DNA from: Campylobacterales bacterium
GTDB lineage: Bacteria; Campylobacterota; Campylobacteria; Campylobacterales; JALSKU01
DNA length: 8,113 bases
Reading direction: 5' to 3'
Assembly: GCA_027038235.1 (NCBI GenBank)
Contig: JALVXV010000256.1
Span: forward strand, 1-8,113
This document shows, piece by piece, positions 1 to 5,666 of the stretch; position 1 is the first letter of the stretch; each line of letters begins with the position of its first letter. A program made the translations under genes and the position numbers. Under the pieces are notes generated by a model. The model was not told the origin of the DNA, did not search any database, and worked only from the letters and a program-made list of their open reading frames with translations.

Positions 1-533
<533 letters not shown>

Positions 534-1346
534 ATGGATGAGACACTTATTCAAAGAGTTAAAAACTTTCCACCTTTAGATGAGACAATTATCAAGATTC
601 AAGAGATTACAAATAGAAAAAATAGCTCTATAAAAGAGTTAGTGAGTGTTGTAGAAAAAGATCCTATGCTAACGGCAAATATCCTAAAAGCGACAAATTC
701 ACCACTATATGGATTTAGCAAAGAGATAAAGAGTATAAACCAAGCTGTCTCTTTGTTTGGAATGGCAACTATAAGAGGGTTTGCACTCTCTTCTATGATG
801 CAATCAAGTATCAAAATAGATATGAAACCATACAATCTTACTAAAGAGCAATTTTTAAATACAACTCTATCGCAAAATGCTTTGATGTTTTCATGGTATT
901 CAAAGGTGGATAGGGGAATGATGGATGTGCTTATGCCGGCATCTTTTTTGCTCGAAATTGGAAGAATTATACTTGCAGATGAACTAAGAGAGGAGAATAA
1001 AGCTGAAGAGTTTGCTGCTGAACTTCAAAATAGAAAGAGTGCTTATGAGGTTTCTACTTTAGAAGAGGATTTTCTTAGTATTAGTGGAGAAGAGATAACC
1101 GCATCTATACTAGAGCATTGGAACCTAGAGCCAAAAATAGTAAATAGCATAAGATATGCCTTAAATATTGAAAAAGCTGATGATAGTGTTAGAGAGTATG
1201 CAATAGCACTAAATGTTGTATTAAATAGTGTAAATTGTGTAGGTAGATTTAAACCTGAGGGTTTAAAGGAGGCTTATGAGACTATAGATGAGTATGCTCT
1301 TGAGAGGGATAAATTTGTAAGAGCATTAGAGAGTATAAGCGGGTGA
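534..1346 (+). CDS. HDOD-domain signalling protein
   Basis: A 270-residue cytoplasmic protein made almost wholly of one HDOD domain (a degenerate HD-type metal-dependent hydrolase fold found in bacterial signalling proteins). Seen: the N-terminal helical block with FPPLDETIIKIQEI (12-25), VEKDPMLTANILKATNSPLYGF (40-61) and INQAVSLFGMATIRG (68-82), the usual HDOD signature. Where a true HD phosphohydrolase has its His-Asp pair, this protein reads FLLEIGRIIL (138-147). The later region ILEHWNLEPKIVNSIRYAL (192-210) keeps the W-x-L-x-P-x-I pattern but lacks the paired histidines. It therefore probably binds a partner rather than hydrolysing a nucleotide. No signal peptide, membrane segment or second output domain is present. 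The ATG has AGGAG 8 bases upstream. The stop overlaps the rnr start (GTGA), so it heads the operon and is translationally coupled to rnr. I recall a C. jejuni relative (Cj0248) linked to motility, but that assignment by homology is not shown here. Confidence 0.9.
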   Translation: MDETLIQRVKNFPPLDETIIKIQEITNRKNSSIKELVSVVEKDPMLTANILKATNSPLYGFSKEIKSINQAVSLFGMATIRGFALSSMMQSSIKIDMKPYNLTKEQFLNTTLSQNALMFSWYSKVDRGMMDVLMPASFLLEIGRIILADELREENKAEEFAAELQNRKSAYEVSTLEEDFLSISGEEITASILEHWNLEPKIVNSIRYALNIEKADDSVREYAIALNVVLNSVNCVGRFKPEGLKEAYETIDEYALERDKFVRALESISG

Positions 1347-3298
1347 TAGATTTTTTATATAGACTTACTAAAGGTATCGAAAAAAAGGATATTCCAAAAG
1401 ATTTATACTATTTGATCAACGATTTCTCAAAATTAAATGCGATAAAGATAGAAAGAGGCATCTATAAACTTCGCTCAAATTATCGCTTTGGGACAATGGA
1501 TATATCTATGTCCAAGACAGGCTTTTTAGAGGTCATTTCTGAAAAAAAATTCAAAGATTTGCTTATAGAAGAGAGAGATCTGCTAAACTCTACCAAAGGA
1601 GATCTAGTTTTAGCAAAAAGGATATATTCCAACTTTGGAAGAGCTAAAGCTAAAGTTATCTATATTGTAAAGAAGAAAAATAACTATCAAGTAGTTTTTA
1701 CAAAAAAGATAAATGGTAAAATCATTGCAATAGATATAAAAACAGGCCTTCAAAGCACTATTGCTGCTTCAGCTAAATCTTTAAAGCAGTTACCACCAAG
1801 AACTGTTTTAAAGATAGATAGTCAAACTTCATCTATAGTGGATGTTTTGGGTGTTTTAGATGATTCTAGGGTTGATGAAAAAATTTCACTTGCTCTATAT
1901 GATAAGAGAGAGGATTTTAGTAAAAAAAGTGAATTGGAAGCAAAAAGTTTTGGTAATTTTGTAGATAAAAAAATGTATCCAAATAGGCTTGATTTGACTC
2001 ATCTTCCCTTTTGCACTATTGATCCTATAACTGCAAAGGATTTTGATGATGCTATATATTATGATGTAAAAAACTCTATCTTGTATGTTGCAATAGCTGA
2101 TGTGAGTGAGTATGTTTTTTATCAAAGCAGTATCGATAAAGATGCAAAACAAAGAGGATTTTCCATCTACTTTCCGCACAAGTCTATACCAATGCTACCT
2201 AGGGCTTTAAGTGAAAATCTCTGCTCTTTAAAACCAAATGAGGATAGACTTGCTTTTACCTTTAAGATAACTTTAGATCCTAAAACTCTCAAAGTTGTCA
2301 ATGAGGAGCTATTTGAGAGTATCATCAATTCAAAAAGAAGATTTGACTATGATGAGGTCGATAAGATACTTAGCTTAAAAGAGTATTGTAAAGATGATAA
2401 AGAGATTGTAGATTTTTTACTTCCATTAAACAAGATAGCAAAAAGGATAAGGCAGCAAAGATTACAAAAGGGATATGACTTCCACTCAAGCGATATAAGA
2501 GCATTGTTAGATAATGAACAAAATCTCTTAAAAACTTTTAAAGAGGTTGAAACACCCTCCCATTCGCTTATTGAAGAGTGTATGCTCTTAGCAAATAAAG
2601 CCGCAGCTAAGATGCTTGATTATGGAATATTTAGAGTTCATGAACCTCCCTCTTATGATGAGATAGCAAAACTTTTAGAACAGATTGCAAAGCTTGGAAT
2701 CTTTGTAAAATTTAGGGCAGATTTGCACTCAATGATAAATGAAATTCAGCAAAAAGCAAGAGAGTTAGATATCCTTGAAGAGATAGATATGCTTATTATA
2801 AGAGCTCAAAAACAGGCTCGTTATAGTGCTAAAAATATAGGTCATTTTGGACTTGGATTTGAAAAATATACCCATTTTACTTCACCGATTAGAAGATATA
2901 GCGACTTAACACTTCATAGGCTTTTAAAAAGTATCATAAAAAAGGATAAAAAATTAAAAGAGTTTTTACTAAAAGATATAGAATCTCTTTGTGAAAAAAT
3001 TAGTGAATTACAAAGGCAAAGTGATAAGGTAGCTTATGACTTTATGGATAGAAAATATGCAAGATGGGCAAAAAAGAGTGTTGATAAGATTTTTAAAGCA
3101 GTTGTAACAAGCACTAAAGCTATGCCAATAGCAACAACTTGTGGAGATATAGAGGGAGCAAGGATACATTTACTAAAAGATAGTGTAGAGTTTTTAGAAA
3201 AAATTGATGTAAAAATTTTAGAAAGTGATATTGCTACTACTAAAATCATAGGAGATATTGTAAATAGGGAGGAAAGCAGTGTACAAACAAGCACTTGA
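1343..3298 (+). CDS. rnr: Ribonuclease R (RNB-family 3'-5' exoribonuclease), short Campylobacterota form
   Basis: RNase R degrades structured RNA processively from the 3' end, releasing nucleoside 5'-monophosphates; it acts in mRNA decay and rRNA/tmRNA quality control. The 651 residues show an OB/cold-shock segment with GDLVLAKRIYSNFGRAKAKV (86-105), then the RNB catalytic domain (about 205-530). The metal-binding aspartates are in TIDPITAKDFDDAIYYDV: D227, D233, D235 and D236, all conserved. The second hallmark block HFTSPIRRYSDLTLHRLL is at 511-528. After KYARWAKK (571-578) only about 70 residues remain, resembling a worn S1 domain (IFKAVVTST...IEGARIHLL...KIIGDIV), and no basic tail. E. 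coli RNase R has 813 residues; this length matches the roughly 644 I recall for Helicobacter and Campylobacter. The start is GTG at 1343, overlapping the HDOD stop by 4 bases, with no strong ribosome site, so coupling is likely. The 3' end overlaps holA by 20 bases. RNase II is the alternative name, but the family size and lineage favour RNase R. Confidence 0.95.
   Translation: MIDFLYRLTKGIEKKDIPKDLYYLINDFSKLNAIKIERGIYKLRSNYRFGTMDISMSKTGFLEVISEKKFKDLLIEERDLLNSTKGDLVLAKRIYSNFGRAKAKVIYIVKKKNNYQVVFTKKINGKIIAIDIKTGLQSTIAASAKSLKQLPPRTVLKIDSQTSSIVDVLGVLDDSRVDEKISLALYDKREDFSKKSELEAKSFGNFVDKKMYPNRLDLTHLPFCTIDPITAKDFDDAIYYDVKNSILYVAIADVSEYVFYQSSIDKDAKQRGFSIYFPHKSIPMLPRALSENLCSLKPNEDRLAFTFKITLDPKTLKVVNEELFESIINSKRRFDYDEVDKILSLKEYCKDDKEIVDFLLPLNKIAKRIRQQRLQKGYDFHSSDIRALLDNEQNLLKTFKEVETPSHSLIEECMLLANKAAAKMLDYGIFRVHEPPSYDEIAKLLEQIAKLGIFVKFRADLHSMINEIQQKARELDILEEIDMLIIRAQKQARYSAKNIGHFGLGFEKYTHFTSPIRRYSDLTLHRLLKSIIKKDKKLKEFLLKDIESLCEKISELQRQSDKVAYDFMDRKYARWAKKSVDKIFKAVVTSTKAMPIATTCGDIEGARIHLLKDSVEFLEKIDVKILESDIATTKIIGDIVNREESSVQTST
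3267..3272 (+). promoter_or_regulatory. Ribosome binding site of holA, inside rnr
   Basis: GGGAGG lies inside the last codons of rnr, 6 bases before the GTG at 3279. It is the strongest Shine-Dalgarno in the window. It fixes the GTG as the holA start, even though this makes holA overlap rnr by 20 bases. It suggests holA is initiated independently as well as by coupling. Confidence 0.8.
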
Positions 3299-4262
3299 TA
3301 CTCTTTTACAAAAAAATAGTTTACCAAAATCACTTATGTTTTATGGAGAGTGTAGCTATTATAGAAGTTACTATCTTGAAAAGATTGCTACTCTATTTGG
3401 TTCAAAAGAGGAGCAGCTTAGATACTATTTTGATGAGTATAGTTTTCAAAGTGCTAAAACCTTTGTCTCTCAATCTTCACTTTTTGGTGATAAAAATATA
3501 CTTATTATAAAATCAGAAAAAAATATCCCAAAAAAGGAGCTTGAGACTATCTTAAAAAGTTGCCAAAAAAATGATAATAGCTTTTTTCTTTTTGAATATT
3601 TTGGAGATGATAAAAGAGCAAAAGAGATAGCAAAGGTTTTCAATAAAAAAAATAGTGCCGATTTTGTAAGATTTTTTAAGCCAAATAGTTATGAGGCTAT
3701 CAATCTTCTTTTAAAATTTGCAAAAAAGATAGAGCTTGATATAAGCAAATTTGCACTTGAACACCTATATAGTATCCAAAATGAAGATATCTCACTCTGT
3801 TTAGAGGAGTTAAAAAAACTTAAAAATCTTGATAAACCTATAGAGGTAGGAGATATTGATAGATACTCTTTTTCGCTTGGTTTAGCTGATATAGAGACTT
3901 TGATGGAAAAGTTTTTTTATAAAAAGGATATAAAAGAGTTGATAGATGAATTTTTAGAGATAAGTAGTGCCAATGAAATTTTTATCATAAATGCCATGGA
4001 AAACTACTTTTCAACACTTTTTATGTTTTACTCATATATTTTATCACATGGAAATTTTGATGCAAAAGAGATTTTAGGTTATCCTCTCCCATTAGCAATT
4101 GCCAAGAAGAGAGCTGATATGAGTATAAAGATAAAACTACCAGTTTATAAACAAATTTTTTCAGAACTCTCCAAAATAGAACTAAAGCTAAAAACAGATA
4201 TACATATAGATAAAACTTCATTTTTTATATCATCTTTAATAAAACTTCAAACTTTTTTATAG
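3279..4262 (+). CDS. holA: DNA polymerase III delta subunit (clamp loader)
   Basis: Delta opens the beta sliding clamp as part of the clamp-loader complex (delta, delta-prime, tau/gamma) so it can be loaded on primed DNA. The protein is 327 residues, close to the usual 320-345. Seen in order: KSLMFYGECSYYRSYYLEKI (17-36), the degenerate AAA-like start of domain I where other delta proteins have LYGED or similar; SQSSLFGDKNILIIKSEK (64-81), the family's S-L-F-G-D block that carries the clamp contact region; FFLFEYFGDDKRAKEIAKVF (102-121); an all-helical middle; and a C-terminal collar domain with GYPLPLAIAKKRA (267-279) and ELKLKTDIHIDKTSFFISSLIKL (301-323). No P-loop lysine is seen, as expected for delta, which does not bind ATP. 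The start is GTG, set by GGGAGG upstream. It is the third gene of the HDOD-rnr-holA operon. Delta diverges fast, so identity rests on the SLFGD and C-terminal blocks plus the recalled rnr-holA pairing in C. jejuni. Confidence 0.9.
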   Translation: MYKQALDTLLQKNSLPKSLMFYGECSYYRSYYLEKIATLFGSKEEQLRYYFDEYSFQSAKTFVSQSSLFGDKNILIIKSEKNIPKKELETILKSCQKNDNSFFLFEYFGDDKRAKEIAKVFNKKNSADFVRFFKPNSYEAINLLLKFAKKIELDISKFALEHLYSIQNEDISLCLEELKKLKNLDKPIEVGDIDRYSFSLGLADIETLMEKFFYKKDIKELIDEFLEISSANEIFIINAMENYFSTLFMFYSYILSHGNFDAKEILGYPLPLAIAKKRADMSIKIKLPVYKQIFSELSKIELKLKTDIHIDKTSFFISSLIKLQTFL

Positions 4263-4268
4263 TATAAT
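4263..4268 (+). promoter_or_regulatory. -10 element of the rpsF-ssb-rpsR promoter
   Basis: A perfect TATAAT begins one base after the holA stop codon and is preceded by a T-run (TTTTTTATAG at 4253-4262). This fits the Campylobacterota sigma-70 pattern of a strong -10 with a T-rich upstream stretch and a poor -35; no good TTGACA lies 16-18 bases upstream. The expected transcription start is near 4275, giving a leader of about 100 bases before rpsF. A separate promoter makes sense because ribosomal-protein genes need more transcript than holA. Read-through from holA may also contribute, since no terminator is visible between them. Confidence 0.7.
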
Positions 4269-4276
4269 CCTCCTTC

Positions 4277-4293
4277 CTTTGCAGATAGCAAAG
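4277..4293 (+). promoter_or_regulatory. 5'-end hairpin of the rpsF leader
   Basis: CTTTGC (4277-4282) and GCAAAG (4288-4293) form a perfect 6-bp stem with the loop AGATA. It would sit at the very 5' end of the predicted transcript. It is not followed by a T-run, so it is not a holA terminator. A stabilising 5' hairpin or part of an autoregulatory leader are the likely roles; neither is shown. Confidence 0.5.
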
Positions 4294-4312
4294 AGATAAA
4301 ACTGATGTCCTT

Positions 4313-4355
4313 ACTTTTGAAAGATAGGGTTTAAAGATATCCTTGATTCAAAAGT
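4313..4355 (+). promoter_or_regulatory. Stem-loop upstream of the rpsF ribosome site
   Basis: ACTTTTGAA (4313-4321) and TTCAAAAGT (4347-4355) are perfect 9-bp complements. Inside them AGGGT (4326-4330) can pair with ATCCT (4339-4343; one G-U), separated from the outer stem by a small internal loop. The structure ends 11 bases before the AAGGAG of rpsF. In many bacteria S6:S18 represses its own operon by binding a leader hairpin that mimics its 16S site with a CCG bulge. I see no CCG here, so the known motif is not recognised, though the position is right for such a control element. Confidence 0.5.
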
Positions 4356-4366
4356 TAGAAAACCAC

Positions 4367-4372
4367 AAGGAG
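4367..4372 (+). promoter_or_regulatory. Ribosome binding site that fixes the rpsF start
   Basis: AAGGAG lies 6 bases before the ATG at 4379. The open frame also extends 12 codons upstream to a TTG at 4343. That TTG has no ribosome site and falls inside the leader hairpin, and S6 proteins begin with M-R-x-Y-E, which matches the ATG at 4379. Confidence 0.85.
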
Positions 4373-4378
4373 AAAAAA

Positions 4379-4783
4379 ATGAGGCATTATGAACTGTTGG
4401 TCATACTTAAGCCAACTTTAACAGATGAGGAGAACTCTTCTCAAGTTGAGTCTTTAAAAGAGCTACTTGATAAAAACAGTGCTCTTATAGAGGCTATCGA
4501 AGATAGAGGCATAAGAAATTTAGCCTATGAGATTCAGAAGCACAAAAGGGGACACTACTATGTGATCTACTTTAAAGCACCCTCTAGTGCGATCTCTGAG
4601 ATAGAGAGAGTAATAAGGTTTAATGAAGAGATTCTTAAATTTATGACAATAAAATATGAGAATAAAAAAGAGATAGCTTTTTGGGAAACTCTTAGCAGTA
4701 AAGTTAAAAAAAGTAGCCAAGAAACTCAAGAAAAAGCTGAACAAGAGTCTCAAGATGAGGAAAAAAGCCAAGAAGAGGCTTAA
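4379..4783 (+). CDS. rpsF: 30S ribosomal protein S6
   Basis: S6 binds 16S rRNA in the platform of the small subunit as a heterodimer with S18. The 134-residue product starts MRHYELLVILKPTLTDEE, has IEDRGIRNLAYEIQKHKRGHYYVIYFKAP (residues 41-69) and ERVIRFNEEILKFMTIK (77-93), all standard blocks of the S6 ferredoxin-like fold. After about residue 109 there is a tail rich in Glu, Gln, Ser and Lys ending EEA. Acidic S6 tails are common; E. coli S6 ends in glutamates extended by RimK, but the final alanine here argues against the same modification. It is the first gene of rpsF-ssb-rpsR, 17 bases before ssb. Its ATG was chosen over an upstream in-frame TTG because of the ribosome site and family length. 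Confidence 0.97.
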   Translation: MRHYELLVILKPTLTDEENSSQVESLKELLDKNSALIEAIEDRGIRNLAYEIQKHKRGHYYVIYFKAPSSAISEIERVIRFNEEILKFMTIKYENKKEIAFWETLSSKVKKSSQETQEKAEQESQDEEKSQEEA

Positions 4784-4800
4784 AATTTAAAGGCAATATC

Positions 4801-5286
4801 ATGTACAATAGAGTCATATTAGTAGGCAGACTTACAAGAGATCCTGAACTTAGATATACACCAAGTGGCACAGCAGTAGCAACATTTAGTATTGCAACAA
4901 GTAGAACTTGGACAGATAGAAATACAAATGAAAAGAAAGAGGAGGTAATGTTTATAGATGTTACTTCGTTTGCTAGAAGTGCCGAGATAGTAAATCAATA
5001 TCTAAAAAAGGGCAATAAAGTCTTAGTCGAAGGAAGACTTGTACTTGATAGATGGACTGATCAAAATGGTCAAAATAGAAGTAAACATACCATTCGAGCA
5101 GATAGTGTTCAGTTTATGGAGAGTAGAGCTGAAGCTCAAAACTCTCAAAGCTCTTATAGTGCACCTTCACAAGGTGGCTACAATCCGCAAAATCAGTATG
5201 TAGAGCAAAATAAACCAACCTCTTCACCATCTGGGCAAAATAGTATCCCAGAGATAGATATAGATGATGAAGAGATACCATTTTAA
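4801..5286 (+). CDS. ssb: Single-stranded DNA-binding protein
   Basis: SSB coats single-stranded DNA as a tetramer during replication, repair and recombination and recruits partner enzymes through its C-terminal tip. The 161 residues show the OB fold (about 1-108): MYNRVILVGRLTRDPELRYTPSG (1-23), ATFSIATSR (27-35), FIDVTSFARSAEIVNQYLKKG (51-71) and VEGRLVLDRWTDQNG (76-90). A Gln/Ser/Pro/Gly-rich flexible linker (111-149) follows, then the acidic tip DIDDEEIPF, the classic partner-binding end. E. coli W54 seems replaced by F51, whereas W88 matches W85 here. The start is ATG with AAAGG at 4789-4793. It lies between rpsF and rpsR, an arrangement widespread in bacteria, and shares their promoter. 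Confidence 0.98.
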   Translation: MYNRVILVGRLTRDPELRYTPSGTAVATFSIATSRTWTDRNTNEKKEEVMFIDVTSFARSAEIVNQYLKKGNKVLVEGRLVLDRWTDQNGQNRSKHTIRADSVQFMESRAEAQNSQSSYSAPSQGGYNPQNQYVEQNKPTSSPSGQNSIPEIDIDDEEIPF

Positions 5287-5308
5287 AAAATAAAACAAAG
5301 GAAAAAAA

Positions 5309-5572
5309 GTGGCAGAGAGAAGAAAATATTCAAAAAAGTATTGTAAATATTGTGAGGCAAAAGTCGAAATGATAGACTATAAAGATTTATCTCTTTTAAA
5401 GCAGACTCTTTCAGAGAGATATAAAATCATGCCTAAAAGACTTACAGGTAATTGCAAAAAGCATCAAGAGATGGCTGAAAAAGCTATCAAAAGAGCAAGA
5501 CAAGCTGCATTTATACCATATATTGTAGATAGAAAAAATGTAGCTGTAACTCCATTTGAATTATTAAAATAA
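5309..5572 (+). CDS. rpsR: 30S ribosomal protein S18, zinc-ribbon (C+) form
   Basis: S18 pairs with S6 on the 16S rRNA platform. The 87 residues contain YCKYCEAK (Cys12, Cys15), [28 protein letters not shown] (Cys49) and KKH (His52), followed by the basic helix [15 protein letters not shown] (57-71). The spacing C-x2-C...C-x2-H indicates a zinc-binding C+ S18, whereas E. coli has a cysteine-poor C- form. It starts at GTG (5309), with AAAGG at 5297-5301; the next residues [11 protein letters not shown] fit the family N-terminus. It is 22 bases after ssb and is the last gene of the operon. Its last codons and stop form part of the hairpin at 5564-5592. Confidence 0.97.
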   Translation: MAERRKYSKKYCKYCEAKVEMIDYKDLSLLKQTLSERYKIMPKRLTGNCKKHQEMAEKAIKRARQAAFIPYIVDRKNVAVTPFELLK

Positions 5573-5592
5573 GTCTTAATGGCTTATTTTAA
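5564..5592 (+). terminator. Probable intrinsic terminator of rpsF-ssb-rpsR
   Basis: TTAAAATAAGTC (5564-5575) and GGCTTATTTTAA (5581-5592) pair over 12 bp with one G-U pair and a five-base loop TTAAT. The hairpin contains the rpsR stop codon. The T-rich 3' arm (TTATTTT) can serve as the U-tract if only the inner ATAAGTC/GGCTTAT stem forms first. The AT-rich stem makes it weaker than a textbook terminator. Confidence 0.55.
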
Positions 5593-5629
5593 GGAGTAAA
5601 GGAGGATAGGGGTAAAGGTGTAAAGTGGG
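5591..5629 (-). promoter_or_regulatory. C-rich, G-free tract downstream of lon (possible Rho utilisation site)
   Basis: On the plus strand this 39-base stretch is 18 G and no C; the C-free run extends from 5584 to 5636. Read as the lon transcript it is therefore C-rich with no G at all, and contains many pyrimidine-C steps. That is the composition Rho prefers for loading. It lies just beyond the hairpin that follows lon. Whether Rho acts here is inference. On the other strand the G-runs could instead form a two-layer G-quadruplex. Confidence 0.35.
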
Positions 5630-5652
5630 TTTAAAGCCCTTGGCTTTAAACC
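5628..5652. terminator. Perfect hairpin between convergent rpsR and lon
   Basis: GGTTTAAAGCC (5628-5638) and GGCTTTAAACC (5642-5652) are perfect 11-bp complements with a 3-base loop CTT. Further weak pairing (G-T, T-A, G-T) extends it outward. It is the strongest inverted repeat in the window and lies 14 bases past the lon stop. Neither flank has a good T-run: the plus side continues TATTACCTGCTTTT and the minus side CACTTTACACC. It probably protects or terminates transcripts from both sides, perhaps with help from the C-rich tract for lon. Confidence 0.6.
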
Positions 5653-5666
5653 TATTACCTGCTTTT

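Noticed and set aside
4270..4275. CTCCTT, perfect complement of the rpsF ribosome site, as an anti-Shine-Dalgarno
   Set aside because: It lies directly after the TATAAT, mostly upstream of the expected transcription start near 4275, so it is probably absent from the mRNA made by this promoter.
4277..4293. Hairpin after holA as a holA terminator
   Set aside because: The stem is followed by AGATAAAA, not a T-run, and it sits just downstream of a strong promoter; a leader role fits better.
4343..4378. Twelve-codon N-terminal extension of S6 from a TTG
   Set aside because: No ribosome site precedes the TTG, it lies in the leader hairpin, and the ATG at 4379 has AAGGAG at ideal spacing and gives the standard S6 N-terminus.
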